This document shows, in pieces, positions 1 through 8,463 of a DNA stretch of 64,000 bases. Source of the stretch: Devosia sp. (lineage in GTDB: Bacteria; Pseudomonadota; Alphaproteobacteria; Rhizobiales; Devosiaceae). The DNA is taken from assembly GCF_017307495.1 (NCBI RefSeq), contig NZ_JAFKHE010000017.1, forward strand, positions 146,427 through 210,426, read 5' to 3'. Each line of letters opens with the position of its first letter. The stretch's first letter is position 1. Both the position numbers and the translations under genes were made by a program. The notes beneath the pieces are model-generated. The model had not been told where the DNA came from, made no database searches, and saw only the letters and a list, made by a program, of their open reading frames with translations.

Positions 1-291
1 GAGGTTTGCGGCCGAGACGAGGCCTAGGCCCCTGACGTCGTCGAGCTGCTGCGGCGTCGCCGAGAAGACGCCCGAGAACGAGCCGAACCTGGCGATCAGT
101 TCCTTGGCGAGCGGCTTGGTGTCCTTGCGCGGGATGACGATCTGCAGGACCAGCTCGAGCAGCTCGTAGTCCTCGATGTGCTGTTCGCCCAATTGCAGGA
201 AGCGCTGGCGGGCACGCTCGCGATGGCCGGCATAGTGGGGGGCGACAGCTTCGCCGAGTCCGTCCGGCGATGGCTTTGCCCCCCTGGTCAT
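1..291 (-). CDS. radC: RadC family (JAB domain) protein, N-terminal part
   Basis: Only the first 97 residues are present; the gene runs off the left edge of the window. The visible part has the family N-terminus: GHRERARQRF near residue 22, DYELLELVL near 42, and RKDTKPLAKELIARFGS near 55, followed by an HhH-like segment. The catalytic-type JAB metal motif would lie outside the window. The ATG begins 3 nt after the map stop codon, so the two are probably co-transcribed. RadC proteins are named for DNA repair, but that role is disputed in the family, so only the family assignment is firm. Confidence 0.88.
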   Translation of the reverse strand, partial: MTRGAKPSPDGLGEAVAPHYAGHRERARQRFLQLGEQHIEDYELLELVLQIVIPRKDTKPLAKELIARFGSFSGVFSATPQQLDDVRGLGLVSAANL

Positions 292-294
292 GCG

Positions 295-1125
295 CTAGCG
301 TCGGGCTTCGAGCGGGTTGAAGAGGCCGCGTGGCGAGCGCGTGAAGATTTCGGCGCCGGTCTCGGTAATGCCGATCGAGTGCTCGGCCTGGGCGGAGAGC
401 GTGCGGTCGCGGGTGACGGCGGTCCAGCCGTCGGCGAGGATCTTCACGTGCGGACGGCCGAGGTTGATCATCGGCTCGATGGTGAAGATCATGCCGGGCT
501 TCAGCGGCACGCCGGTGCCTGGCACGCCGAAATGCATTATGTTGGGCTCGTCATGAAAGAGCTGGCCGACGCCGTGGCCGACGAAATCGCGCACCACGCT
601 CATCCGCTCGGCCTCCGCCAGCACCTGGATGGCCGCGCCGATATCGCCCGTCGTGTTGCCCGGCCTGGCGGCGGCTACGCCGGCCTCGAGGCTCTGGTAG
701 GTGACCTCGATCAGGCGCTCGGCCTTCCGGCTGATCTCGCCCACCGGATACATGCGCGAGCTGTCCCCGTACCAGCCGTCGACGATCAGGGTGAGGTCGA
801 TGTTGACGATGTCGCCCTCGCGCAGGGGCCGTTCGTCGGGGATGCCGTGGCAGACGACGTGGTTGATCGAGGTACAGGTCGAGTGGCGGTAGCCCTTGTA
901 GAACAGGGTCGCGGGAATGGCGTTGTGGTCGCGCGCGAACTCATAGGCCAGCCTGTCGAGCGCGGCGGTCGTGACGCCGGGCCGAACCGCATCGACGAGC
1001 AGGTCCAGCGCTTCGGCGGTCAGCCGGCCGGCCTTGCGCATGCCGGCGAACCCGGCCTCGCCATGCAGCGGGATGACTCCCTGCGTGCGGCGGCTCTTGG
1101 TCTCGGCATCGACAAAGGTGATCAT
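295..1125 (-). CDS. map: type I methionine aminopeptidase
   Basis: This cytosolic metalloenzyme removes the initiator methionine from new proteins. Counting from the GTG at 1128, the five metal ligands of the pita-bread fold are present: D111 (VNIDLT), D122 (YGDSS), H185 (GHGVG), E218 (IEPMI) and E249 (AEHSI), plus H94 in CHGIPD. Length (about 276 aa) is normal. The frame opens with GTG at 1128 followed by ATG at 1125. A GGAG at 1132-1135 lies 3 nt from the GTG and 6 nt from the ATG, so I chose the ATG. The radC-like gene follows 3 nt after the stop. Confidence 0.96.
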   Translation of the reverse strand: MITFVDAETKSRRTQGVIPLHGEAGFAGMRKAGRLTAEALDLLVDAVRPGVTTAALDRLAYEFARDHNAIPATLFYKGYRHSTCTSINHVVCHGIPDERPLREGDIVNIDLTLIVDGWYGDSSRMYPVGEISRKAERLIEVTYQSLEAGVAAARPGNTTGDIGAAIQVLAEAERMSVVRDFVGHGVGQLFHDEPNIMHFGVPGTGVPLKPGMIFTIEPMINLGRPHVKILADGWTAVTRDRTLSAQAEHSIGITETGAEIFTRSPRGLFNPLEARR

Positions 1126-1256
1126 CACAGGCTCCGTTCAGGCTGCCGAAAGTAGGCGTTCATCGCGCGCAAGAAAAGGGCGTTCGCAAGGTCAGCCAGG
1201 CTGTGGCATTCGCCCCGGATTGCTTGACCATTCGGGCCCTGGTGAGGCAATGCATT

Positions 1257-2054
1257 ATGCCTCGCATTTCCGGGGCACCCATGCCGTCGCCAGAACCCGT
1301 CACCGCCGCCCTCGTCGTCATCGGCGATGAAATCCTCTCCGGCCGGACCAAGGACGTGAACATCGGCGCCACGGCCGACTTCTGCACCGAGCTTGGCATC
1401 GAGCTGAGCGAAGTGCGTGTCGTTCCCGACATCGAGGACGAGATCATCGCCGCGGTGAACGCTGTAAGATCCCGCTACACCTACGTTTTCACCACCGGCG
1501 GGATCGGCCCCACGCATGACGACATCACCGCAGACGCGGTCGCCAAGGCGTTTGGCGTGGGCTTGCCGATCAATGCCGAAGCGCGCGCCATGCTGGAAGC
1601 GCGCTGGCAGCAGACCGGGACGGAAGTCAACGAGGCGCGGCTCCGCATGGCCCGCATTCCCGAGGGCGCGGCGCTGATCGTCAACTCGGTCAGTGCGGCG
1701 CCGGGCTTCCGCATCGGCAATGTGCACGTGATGGCGGGCGTACCCAAGATCATGCTGGCCATGCTCGAATCGATCGCGCCGACCCTCAAGGGCGGCCGCA
1801 AGGTGAAGTCGATCACCATTCGCTGCCGGGTCGGAGAAGGCACGATCGGCGGGGATTTCGGCCGTATCCAGGGCGAATTTCCCGACGTGAAGATGGGGAG
1901 CTACCCCCAGATGGGGCAAACGGCCGTGATGACGGAACTGGTGCTCCGCTCGCCGGACGAGGCGCGCCTCGAACAGGCAGCCGCGCGCGTCCGCGAGATG
2001 GTCACCGAAGCGCATCGCGCCGCCGGGCTGCCGCTCGAGGTCGAGGTTTATTGA
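1257..2054 (+). CDS. CinA N-terminal (molybdopterin-binding) domain protein
   Basis: This matches the N-terminal MoaB/MogA-like domain of competence/damage-inducible protein A. Recognisable pieces are the opening [13 protein letters not shown] and [14 protein letters not shown], the family's core glycine-rich motif. The protein ends soon after this domain, so it lacks the C-terminal nicotinamide-nucleotide amidase domain of full CinA; such short forms are usual in alphaproteobacteria. The precise substrate is unknown. The ATG at 1257 has GGTGAGG about 10 nt upstream; an ATG at 1281 is the alternative. It is divergent from map and 60 nt upstream of gpt. Confidence 0.85.
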   Translation: MPRISGAPMPSPEPVTAALVVIGDEILSGRTKDVNIGATADFCTELGIELSEVRVVPDIEDEIIAAVNAVRSRYTYVFTTGGIGPTHDDITADAVAKAFGVGLPINAEARAMLEARWQQTGTEVNEARLRMARIPEGAALIVNSVSAAPGFRIGNVHVMAGVPKIMLAMLESIAPTLKGGRKVKSITIRCRVGEGTIGGDFGRIQGEFPDVKMGSYPQMGQTAVMTELVLRSPDEARLEQAAARVREMVTEAHRAAGLPLEVEVY

Positions 2055-2115
2055 GGTTTCCGGGCCGGTTGGCCCCCAACAAGACGAAGCGGCGCCGCCG
2101 CGACAGGAGAATGAA

Positions 2116-2610
2116 GTGACCAGCCCGCAGAAATCCTTCCCCGTGACCTGGGACCAGTTCCACCGCGACAGCCGCGCACTTGCCTGGCGGCTGCAGTCGC
2201 TCGGGCCGTTCGATGCGTTGGTGGCGATCACCCGCGGCGGCCTCGTGCCAGCGGCGATCGTGGCGCGCGAGCTCAACATCCGCGTGGTCGAGAGCGTGGC
2301 GGTCAAGAGCTACGATCACCAGAACCAGGGCGGCGTCAAAGTGCTGAAGCCGATCACCGAAGAGCTGCTGCAGAAGGCGAAGTCGGGCGGCAAGATCCTG
2401 ATCGTGGACGACCTGGTGGACACCGGCGCAACGGCCCGCGTGGTCCGCGACATGCTGCCGGGCGCGCATTTCGCCACCGTCTATGCCAAGCCCAAGGGCC
2501 GCGAGATGGTCGACACCTTCATCACCGAAGTCAGCCAGGACACCTGGATCTTCTTCCCGTGGGACCTGGACGTCGCCTACGTGCCGCCGATCTCGGGTGC
2601 CACGGACTAG
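2116..2610 (+). CDS. gpt: xanthine-guanine phosphoribosyltransferase
   Basis: This purine-salvage enzyme transfers phosphoribose from PRPP to xanthine or guanine. The PRPP-binding loop [14 protein letters not shown] lies near residues 94-107, and [11 protein letters not shown] near residues 36-46 fits the PRTase fold. Length is 164 aa, close to the E. coli enzyme. Start is GTG at 2116 with AGGAGA at 2105-2110. The ATG at 2111 runs straight into a stop and cannot be used. The base specificity (xanthine over hypoxanthine) is inferred from family resemblance. Confidence 0.93.
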   Translation: MTSPQKSFPVTWDQFHRDSRALAWRLQSLGPFDALVAITRGGLVPAAIVARELNIRVVESVAVKSYDHQNQGGVKVLKPITEELLQKAKSGGKILIVDDLVDTGATARVVRDMLPGAHFATVYAKPKGREMVDTFITEVSQDTWIFFPWDLDVAYVPPISGATD

Positions 2611-2701
2611 CAGCCAAGCGGGCTCAGGACGCCAGCCGCGAGAGGGGCCACACCCCCGCAACCGTTTGAGTTTTTGCCACATCTGTGGGAAACGGCGTGG
2701 C

Positions 2702-2787
2702 GCGCGGGCGTGATGGAATGGTAGACATACGGGACTTAAAATCCCGAGGGTGTACACCCGTGTGGGTTCGAGTCCCACCGCCCGCAC
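2702..2787 (+). tRNA. tRNA-Leu (anticodon UAA)
   Basis: A complete 86-nt class II cloverleaf with encoded CCA. The acceptor arm GCGGGCG (2702-2708) pairs with CGCCCGC (2777-2783), followed by discriminator A and CCA at 2785-2787. The anticodon stem CGGGA/TCCCG encloses the loop CTTAAAA, giving anticodon TAA for the codon UUA. A short variable arm and the T-loop GGTTCGAGTCC are present. UUA is a rare codon in G+C-rich genomes. Confidence 0.97.
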
Positions 2788-2805
2788 CATGGATCGAGGC
2801 CGTTC

Positions 2806-3093
2806 ATGCTGCTCAAGCTCGAGGTTCTGGAAGCAATCAAGCGTGGCGAGGTCACGCTGCAGTTCCGGCGCTGGACGCGGCCGACGGTAAAGCCGGGCGG
2901 GACGCTGAAGACCAAGGTCGGGCTGCTCCGGATCGGGCGGATCGACGACATGTCGCCCGACGATGTCGGCGAGGCCGACGCACGCAAGGCGGGGTTCAGG
3001 GACGTGGCCGAGTTCCGCCGCTGGCTCGATACGATGAAGCAGGGGCCATTGTTCCAGCGGATCGAGGTCAGCTACCTGGGAGAGGCGGAGTGA
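2806..3093 (+). CDS. ASCH-domain-like small protein
   Basis: A 95-aa protein with an ASCH-like layout: basic TLQFRRWTRPTVKPGGTLKT near residues 17-36, then VGLLRIGRID and a charged helix ending in FRRWLDTM. ASCH domains are thought to bind RNA or modified nucleosides, but no activity can be assigned here. The ATG lies 18 nt beyond the tRNA 3' end. Its TGA overlaps the GTG start of the next gene (3090-3093), so the two are probably co-translated. Confidence 0.7.
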   Translation: MLLKLEVLEAIKRGEVTLQFRRWTRPTVKPGGTLKTKVGLLRIGRIDDMSPDDVGEADARKAGFRDVAEFRRWLDTMKQGPLFQRIEVSYLGEAE

Positions 3094-3593
3094 TCCGGCT
3101 CCTGCTGGCGGCTGCGCTTCTGCTCGCGCCAGTGCCGGCATCTGCGCAGGGTCTATCCGAGGACGAGGTCGACGCGTTGCCGGCCTGCACCGCGTGGTCG
3201 GCGCAGTTTCGGGAGGACGAGGGCGGCGCAGTATTCACCGCCGCGGCCTGCGCCAGCGACCGGCCGGATGCATACCTGCTGATGACCTGCTCGGCGGGCA
3301 CGATCTTCATGCGCTACGACCTTGCCGCCGGGGCGGAGCGGTCTCCCGGGCCCGGGGAGTCGGCCGGGGTGGACTTTACTATCGGCGTGTCGACCCAGCG
3401 GGTGGCGATGCAGCATGAGGAGATGGACGGGATGTTCGCCGCTCGGGTGCCGGCCGCCGGACCGCTGGTGGCGCTGATGGCCTCCGGCGAGGTCCTGCGC
3501 ATAGCCGACGGCGCCGGGATCTATCCCGAGCATACGTTCCGACTGGCCGGGTCGGCCTCGGCGCTCAAGGCGCTGCTGGCGCGCTGCAGGTAG
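3090..3593 (+). CDS. secreted hypothetical protein
   Basis: I do not recognise this family. The 167-aa product starts with a clear Sec signal peptide: VIRLLLAAALLLAPVPASA, with a probable cleavage after ASA. Four cysteines follow in the mature part (CTAW, AACAS, MTCSAG and near the C-terminus), suggesting disulfide bonding in the periplasm. Start is GTG at 3090, overlapping the previous stop as GTGA, with GGGAGAGG about 5 nt upstream. The reading frame extends upstream through the tRNA, which cannot be coding. Confidence 0.7.
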   Translation: MIRLLLAAALLLAPVPASAQGLSEDEVDALPACTAWSAQFREDEGGAVFTAAACASDRPDAYLLMTCSAGTIFMRYDLAAGAERSPGPGESAGVDFTIGVSTQRVAMQHEEMDGMFAARVPAAGPLVALMASGEVLRIADGAGIYPEHTFRLAGSASALKALLARCR

Positions 3594-3744
3594 GCCCGCG
3601 GGCGCGGGAAGGCGGGGCCGGGCGGACCGTCGGTGGCCGCTGGCGGTGTACATGGTGCACCCGTGCGCGCTGCGGAAGGCGGCGATGGAACGTCCTTGCG
3701 GCTGGCGCATTGAGTGTCCCGCGAACCATGATGAGGTGCCTCAA

Positions 3745-3927
3745 ATGCACAAGGACGAAATGAAGGGCGCTGCCAAGGAGGCCCGTGGCAACGTGAAGGA
3801 CGCCATCGGCAAGGTCACCGGCGATGCCAAGCTGCGCGCCGACGGTGCCGCAGACAAGCTCGAGGGCCGGGCGCAGAAGGCCGTCGGCAAGATGAAGGGC
3901 GCGGCGCGCGACGCCCTCAAGCACTGA
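3745..3927 (+). CDS. CsbD-like stress-associated small protein
   Basis: This 60-aa, lysine- and alanine-rich, helical protein fits the CsbD family: MHKDEMKGAAKEARGNVKDAIGKVTGD, then DGAADKLEGRAQKAVGKMKG. Such proteins are often induced by general stress, but their biochemical role is unknown. I chose ATG 3745 because the in-frame extension to 3646 (MYMVHPCAL...) does not look like the family. A hairpin with 8-bp stem (3943-3961) and a terminator-like hairpin follow. No partner gene is evident. Confidence 0.88.
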   Translation: MHKDEMKGAAKEARGNVKDAIGKVTGDAKLRADGAADKLEGRAQKAVGKMKGAARDALKH

Positions 3928-3979
3928 ACGATCACTGTCGTCCGGACCGGCTCCCGGTCCGACGTTGTCAGGAGAACGG

Positions 3980-4006
3980 AAGGTCGCCCCAGGGCGGCCT
4001 TCTTGC
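3980..4006 (+). terminator. terminator-like hairpin after csbD-like gene
   Basis: AAGGTCGCC (3980-3988) pairs with GGCGGCCTT (3993-4001) through a 4-nt loop, with one G-T pair, and is followed by CTTGCG. The T-run is short, so efficiency is uncertain. Confidence 0.5.
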
Positions 4007-4022
4007 GCTAGCATGGCCGCCC

Positions 4023-4385
4023 ATGGAGGCGGCGATGATCGGCAGCATTCTCACCGGCGCGGTGGCGCTCATCCACTTCTGTATCCTGGTGCTCGAGATG
4101 TTCCTGTGGGACAAGCCGCCGGGGATGAAGGCGTTCGGGACCACGGCCGAGTTCGCGCGGGCCTCGAAGGTCCTCGCGGCGAACCAGGGACTCTACAACG
4201 GGTTCCTCGCGGCCGGGCTGTGCTGGGGCATCTGGCTGGGCCCGGCCGGTGATCCGGTGAAGGTATTCTTCCTGCTCTGCGTCATGGCGGCCGGGCTCTA
4301 CGGGGCGCTGACCGTCAGCCGCAAGATCCTCTATGTGCAGACGATTCCCGCCGCGCTGGCGTTGCTTGCCGTGTGGCTGGCCTGA
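4023..4385 (+). CDS. DUF1304 family membrane protein
   Basis: A 120-aa inner-membrane protein with four predicted hydrophobic segments, around residues 8-28, 57-73, 80-96 and 105-120. Family hallmarks are LVLEMFLW, the conserved KVLAANQGLYNGFLAAGL, and AGLYGALTVSRKI. Function is unknown. An internal ATG at residue 5 is an alternative start. It stands alone, followed by about 410 nt with no gene I can support. Confidence 0.88.
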   Translation: MEAAMIGSILTGAVALIHFCILVLEMFLWDKPPGMKAFGTTAEFARASKVLAANQGLYNGFLAAGLCWGIWLGPAGDPVKVFFLLCVMAAGLYGALTVSRKILYVQTIPAALALLAVWLA

Positions 4386-4796
4386 GCTTGTGCACAGGGC
4401 GCGCACGCGTCCCGACAGCGATTGCGGTGCTGGAACATCTTGGCTAACCTACTCACGGCGATGTGATCCGAGGGCAGCCCGATGCGGGAGTTCTCAGTCG
4501 ATCAGAAGTCCTGTTCGCGGCGGTGCGGCCGTGGCGGAGAGGGTTCCGATGTGCAGTCGCCGGCGCAAACCAGACGAGCCCGCGAGTTGCGGCGTGGACT
4601 CGGCAGCTTTGGCCCGCGAGGGGTGGGCCAGTTCCAGCGCGGCCAGAGGCCAGGGTCGCGGGCTGGAGCGATTCCGGTCGCAATTCTGGCGTATCGCGCG
4701 GATTGAATGAGTTTGATGAGGCGACTGTCCACGCCGTGGACGGAAACAACGCCGCAGGAGGGGTGGGCGTCTCGGCCGAATGGAGGCGGGCCCGCG
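4386..4796. other. intergenic stretch, no supported gene
   Basis: Several open frames cross this stretch on both strands, but none has a family-like sequence, a ribosome-binding site at its start, or normal codon composition (arginine-, glycine- and serine-rich shadows). I see no strong hairpin or repeat. It may hold a decayed gene, but nothing supports naming one. Confidence 0.4.
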
Positions 4797-5102
4797 GTGA
4801 AGCAGGTGATCTTCCGGGTCGACTACGGCATGGTAAGCCACGGGCTGGCGCCGCTGTTCGTCGACGGGCACGCCACCGAACTGGAGTTCTGGGGGTTGTC
4901 CAGCGACATCGTCCGGAGGCTCAGGCGGCTGAACGAGTTGTACGACCGGCAGATCAACTGGGACGATCCGACCGATCCCGGCTGGCGCATGTCCGAGCGA
5001 GACCGGAGCGAGTTCAACGCGCTGTTGCCGTTTGTCGTTTCGGAATTGCAGGTCGCGCTGGGCGATCGCTGGCAGATCGTGGTCGAGAGCCAGTCGATCT
5101 AG
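4797..5102 (+). CDS. conserved-looking hypothetical protein
   Basis: I do not recognise a named family. From the GTG at 4797 the product is about 101 aa, soluble, with a plausible globular composition: VKQVIFRVDYGMVSHGLAPL, then ATELEFWGLSSDIVRRLRRLNELYDRQINWDDP, ending in a charged amphipathic segment. GGAGG at 4782-4786 lies 10 nt before the GTG. The longer frame from ATG 4707 adds 30 residues that look non-coding. It converges on the DHFR-like gene. Confidence 0.62.
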   Translation: MKQVIFRVDYGMVSHGLAPLFVDGHATELEFWGLSSDIVRRLRRLNELYDRQINWDDPTDPGWRMSERDRSEFNALLPFVVSELQVALGDRWQIVVESQSI

Positions 5103-5214
5103 GCTGTTGGGCCGGCCCTGGCATCGCACAAGGCCATCTTCGCGAACGCGGGAGTTCCAGTACTGGCACCGCCCCGCACGCAGAGATTCCCGCTTTTGCG
5201 GTTAGGCGCAGCCG

Positions 5215-5742
5215 TCAGTCGAAGCTGTAGTGCAGGCGGGCACAGCCGGTGCCGAGCGAGGTGGCGGACAGCAGTCGTATGGCCTTGCTGAAGCCGGTGG
5301 GCGGGAACAGCGGATGACCGCCGCCGAGCAACTGCGAGATCACGTAGATCTCGATTTCGTCGAGCGCGCCACGCTCGATGAAGGCCATCTGCAATTGCCC
5401 GCCACCGAGCATCCACACGTTGCCGTCATCGAGGGCACGGAGTTCGGCGATCAGCGCGTCCACGTCGGTACGGGTTTCCAGCCGGCCGATCGGGTCGGGC
5501 AGGGGGCGCGAGGTGACGACGATGCAGCGCTGTTCGGCATAGGGCCAGGGGATGTTCTCGCGGACCAGCCAGTCGTAGGTGCCGCGTCCCATGACCACAG
5601 TCCGGATGCGCTTGATGAACAGGTTGTAGTCGTATTCGCCAAGCTGCATGTCGGTGCGCCGGGTCAGCCAGTCGAGCGATTCGCCGGGATCGGCCACGAA
5701 GCCGTCGAGGCTGGAGGCGATATAGCCGATGATGCGGGCCAT
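5215..5742 (-). CDS. dihydrofolate reductase / RibD-C family protein
   Basis: A 175-aa cytosolic protein of the DHFR-like fold. The opening MARIIGYIASSLDGFVAD matches the family N-terminus, VVMGRGTYDWL near residue 55 matches the NADPH-binding region, and VWMLGGGQLQ near 117 is the second glycine motif. These YwjB/RibD-C-like proteins are probably NADPH-dependent reductases of unknown substrate, not folA. The ATG at 5742 has AGGGG upstream. It is divergent from the TetR gene, and the palindrome between them covers its promoter region, so repression by that TetR is likely. Confidence 0.87.
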   Translation of the reverse strand: MARIIGYIASSLDGFVADPGESLDWLTRRTDMQLGEYDYNLFIKRIRTVVMGRGTYDWLVRENIPWPYAEQRCIVVTSRPLPDPIGRLETRTDVDALIAELRALDDGNVWMLGGGQLQMAFIERGALDEIEIYVISQLLGGGHPLFPPTGFSKAIRLLSATSLGTGCARLHYSFD

Positions 5743-5776
5743 GGCGGTTTCCCCTGTGTTCAGAACGTGGTAGATT

Positions 5777-5802
5777 AATATAAACGAACATTCGTTTATA
5801 TT
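5777..5802. promoter_or_regulatory. TetR operator (perfect inverted repeat)
   Basis: Two 12-bp arms, AATATAAACGAA (5777-5788) and its exact reverse complement (5791-5802), flank a CA centre. The site is A+T-rich in G+C-rich surroundings, ends 7 nt before the tetR ATG, and lies 35 nt before the divergent reductase start. That placement is typical of a TetR-family autoregulator controlling a divergent target. Confidence 0.85.
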
Positions 5803-5809
5803 GGAAGCC

Positions 5810-6373
5810 ATGTCCAGACCCCGAAAGATCACCGACGAGGAAGTTGTGGAAGCGGTTGCGGGCCTGATCGCCCGGGAGGGGCCGGGCGCATTGACCTTCG
5901 CCTCGGCAGCGGCGGCGACCGGCCTGTCGCCGGCCACGCTGGTGCAGCGCTACGGCAACCGCGAGGCGCTGCTGCGGGCGACCCTGCTGTGGATGTGGGA
6001 CCAACTCGATGCCGAGACGCAACGTGCCGATGCGGCCCACCCGCTCGACCCGGAGGGGGCGGTTGCGCTCCTCGTCCGCCTGTCCGCCGATTACGTGTCG
6101 GGCGAGGAGGCGGCGCAGGGCCTGTTGCTGCTGCGCGAGGATCTTCGCGATCCGGTCCTCCGAGCCCGCGGCGTGGCCTGGAACAGGGCGCTGATCTCGG
6201 CGCTGGGGCGGCGCCTCAGCGACGTCCCCGAAGCACGGGAGCGGCTCGGGAGGCTGATGGCCAGCCAGTGGCAGGGAGCCGTGCTGTGGTGGGGGTTCTC
6301 GCGCGAGGGAACGTTGCGCGGCCGGCTTCGACGCGAGTTGCGGGAATGGGTTGCGGCCGTCGGCGTGGCCTGA
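5810..6373 (+). CDS. TetR family transcriptional regulator
   Basis: A 187-aa repressor-type protein. The N-terminal helix-turn-helix spans about residues 8-50 (KITDEEVVEAVAGLI, LTFASAAAATGLSPATLVQRYGNREALL). The C-terminal part is a helical ligand domain with two tryptophans near its end. ATG 5810 was chosen over an in-frame TTG at 5801. The operator (5777-5802) lies directly upstream. The probable target is the divergent DHFR-like reductase; the ligand is unknown. ogt follows 58 nt downstream on the same strand. Confidence 0.92.
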   Translation: MSRPRKITDEEVVEAVAGLIAREGPGALTFASAAAATGLSPATLVQRYGNREALLRATLLWMWDQLDAETQRADAAHPLDPEGAVALLVRLSADYVSGEEAAQGLLLLREDLRDPVLRARGVAWNRALISALGRRLSDVPEARERLGRLMASQWQGAVLWWGFSREGTLRGRLRRELREWVAAVGVA

Positions 6374-6431
6374 GGTCAATCCCCGGCAGAATCGGTTTCT
6401 CCCGTTGCTCGGGCGCGTCTATCCTGTGCCC

Positions 6432-6956
6432 ATGCACTATCGCGTACTTGAGACCGGGCTTGGGCCAATGGCGATCGGCTGGACCGACGCGGGGATTGCA
6501 CGCCTCCTGCTGCCCGGTGACACCCCGGCGGACATGCGCCAGCGATTGGGACAGGCTGGAGGAAGCGAGAAGCACGACGGGCAGCCCGAGCTCGCGGCGC
6601 GCATCGCCGCCTATTCGGAAGGGGCGCGCGACAGCTTCCGGGACATCACCCTGGACCTTGATGGCGTGCCCGAGATGAACCGGCGCATCTACCGGCACAT
6701 CCGTGAACTGGAGTGGGGCGAGACGACGACCTACGGGGCCATTGCGCGCTGGCTGGGCGATGTCGCCATGTCCCGGGCGGTCGGCGCAGCGATGGGCGCG
6801 AACCCAATTCCGCTGATCGTGCCGTGCCATCGCGTCCTCGCAGCCGACGGGCGCACGGGCGGGTTTTCGTCGCCGAGGGGCGTCAGGGCGAAGATGGAAA
6901 TGCTGGCCCTGGAGAAGGCGGCATCCCCGAACGGGCAGTTCTCGTTCGGCTTCTAG
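6432..6956 (+). CDS. ogt: methylated-DNA--protein-cysteine methyltransferase
   Basis: A suicide DNA-repair protein that moves the methyl group from O6-methylguanine to its own cysteine. The active-site motif IPLIVPCHRVLAADG places the acceptor cysteine at residue 132. The wHTH DNA-binding part (TTYGAIARWLG, SRAVGAAMGANP) precedes it. Length is 174 aa, the Ogt form without the Ada sensor domain. ATG 6432 begins MHYRVLETGLGP. The frame continues upstream to 6351, but that part overlaps the end of the TetR gene. Confidence 0.95.
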   Translation: MHYRVLETGLGPMAIGWTDAGIARLLLPGDTPADMRQRLGQAGGSEKHDGQPELAARIAAYSEGARDSFRDITLDLDGVPEMNRRIYRHIRELEWGETTTYGAIARWLGDVAMSRAVGAAMGANPIPLIVPCHRVLAADGRTGGFSSPRGVRAKMEMLALEKAASPNGQFSFGF

Positions 6957-6984
6957 TTGGGTCGCCGGTCTCGAAACGGGTGGG

Positions 6985-7545
6985 CTACTGGCCGCGCTTG
7001 AACACCTTGAGGTGCGTCAGTTCCTTCGCCACTCTCGTAGCGATGGTCTCGACCGGATCGGCGACATCGACGCGCAGGACGTTCTCGTCATCGCCGGGCC
7101 GCTCGAGCGTGGCGAACTGGCTGTCCAGCAGCTTGGGGCTCATGAACTCGTGATGGCGGGCCTCGATGCGCTTGCGGATGACCTCGATGTCGCCGTCGAG
7201 GAAGACGAACAGGATCGGCTCCTCGGCCTTCTCGATGAGATAGTCGCGGTAGGCGCGCTTGAGCGCCGAGCAGGCGCCGACGGCGACGCCTTTCTGGTCC
7301 GCTGCCTCGGCGAGCGCCCTGGCCAGCGTCTCGAGCCAGGGCCAGCGGTCCTCGTCGACCAGCGGGATGCCGGCGCGCATCTTTTCCTTGTTGGCGGGCG
7401 GGTGGTAGCCGTCGCCGTCGAGGAAGGGCGCGTGCAGGCGCCGGCCGAGGGCCGCGCCGACGGCCGATTTGCCCGAGGACGAGACGCCCATCACGATGAT
7501 GATGCGGGCGGGCTTAAACCGTGGCTGTGAAGGCGCCGTCGACAT
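6985..7545 (-). CDS. gntK: gluconokinase
   Basis: This kinase phosphorylates D-gluconate to 6-phosphogluconate. The P-loop GVSSSGKS is at residues 20-27, followed by DGDGYHPPANKEKM near residue 43 and a family-typical C-terminal half (FLDGD, RHHEFMSPKLLDSQFATLE). Length is 186 aa, normal for the shikimate-kinase-like GntK family. The ATG at 7545 lies inside the end of the upstream dehydrogenase gene (32-nt overlap), so the two are probably translationally coupled. Its product feeds 6-phosphogluconate dehydrogenase, encoded divergently nearby. Confidence 0.95.
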   Translation of the reverse strand: MSTAPSQPRFKPARIIIVMGVSSSGKSAVGAALGRRLHAPFLDGDGYHPPANKEKMRAGIPLVDEDRWPWLETLARALAEAADQKGVAVGACSALKRAYRDYLIEKAEEPILFVFLDGDIEVIRKRIEARHHEFMSPKLLDSQFATLERPGDDENVLRVDVADPVETIATRVAKELTHLKVFKRGQ

Positions 7546-8284
7546 AGAGGATGTGTCCGTTGACGAAGGAGGAGGCCTCGGAGGCGAGAAAGACGGCGGC
7601 GCCGCCCAGTTCGGCGGGCATGCCCCAGCGGCCCATCGGGGTACGCTTCTCGACCCAGGCGTTGAATTCCTGGTTCTGAAGCAGCGCCTCGTTGAGTTCC
7701 GTCGCGATGTAGCCCGGCGCGATGCCGTTGACGTTGAGTCCGTGCCTGGCCCAGTCGACCGCCATGCCGCGCGTCAGGTTCGCGATCGCTGCCTTCGACG
7801 CCGAATAGGGCGCCACCGAAGCGCGCGCGAAATTGCTCAGCACCGAGCAGATGTTGATGATCTTGCCCGACTTCCGGGCGATCATGCCGCGCACCACGGC
7901 CCGGCTGACCAGGAAGGCCGAGGTGACGTTCGTGTCCATGACCTGGTGGAACTTGTCGAGCGTCCATTCCTCGAGCGGCTGGCGATGCTGCATGCCGGCA
8001 TTGTTGACCAGGATGTCGACAGGGCCGATCTCGTTCTCGGCATGGGCGATGGCGTCCTCGACGCTCTCCTCGCTGGCAACGTCGAACGCCAGAGCCTTCA
8101 CGCGGGCGCCACCCTCGGCGAGTTGCGCGGCGGCAGCGCCGAGCGCCTCCGGATTGCGCGAATTGATGATGATCTCGGCGCCGGCCCCGGCGAGCGCCTC
8201 GGCGATGCCGTAGCCGATACCGCGGCTGGAACCTGTGACGAGGGCCCGCTTGCCGCGCAGGCTGAACAGGGAAATCGAGTCCAA
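7514..8284 (-). CDS. idnO: gluconate 5-dehydrogenase-like SDR oxidoreductase
   Basis: A 256-aa short-chain dehydrogenase that probably interconverts 5-keto-D-gluconate and D-gluconate. The cofactor motif TGSSRGIGYGIA is at about residues 15-26, NNAGMQHR near 90, and the catalytic Ser-Tyr-Lys set appears as CSVLSNF...YSASKAA. I chose TTG at 8284 (LDSISLFSLRGKRAL) because GGGAGGGG lies 8 nt upstream and family members start there; the frame runs on to 8374 without a matching N-terminus. The substrate call rests on resemblance and on the coupled gluconokinase gene. Confidence 0.87.
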   Translation of the reverse strand: MDSISLFSLRGKRALVTGSSRGIGYGIAEALAGAGAEIIINSRNPEALGAAAAQLAEGGARVKALAFDVASEESVEDAIAHAENEIGPVDILVNNAGMQHRQPLEEWTLDKFHQVMDTNVTSAFLVSRAVVRGMIARKSGKIINICSVLSNFARASVAPYSASKAAIANLTRGMAVDWARHGLNVNGIAPGYIATELNEALLQNQEFNAWVEKRTPMGRWGMPAELGGAAVFLASEASSFVNGHILYVDGAFTATV

Positions 8285-8463
8285 ACTTGTGCCCCTCCCG
8301 AGCGTAGAGGGGCGGAGACTAGTGGATACGCGAGCGCTTGGTAAGGCAGCAAAAGGTACGTGCACAGGCGACACCCGTCGGCGCCGCCCAGGGGTGGCTT
8401 TCGCCGGCCCGCCATGTCAAAAAGCCGCCCACGAAATCCTAATAACTCCCAATGGAGAAAACG

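Noticed and set aside
178..1155. 325-aa plus-strand frame over map and radC
   Set aside because: Antisense to two genes with convincing motifs; alanine/glycine/valine-rich shadow.
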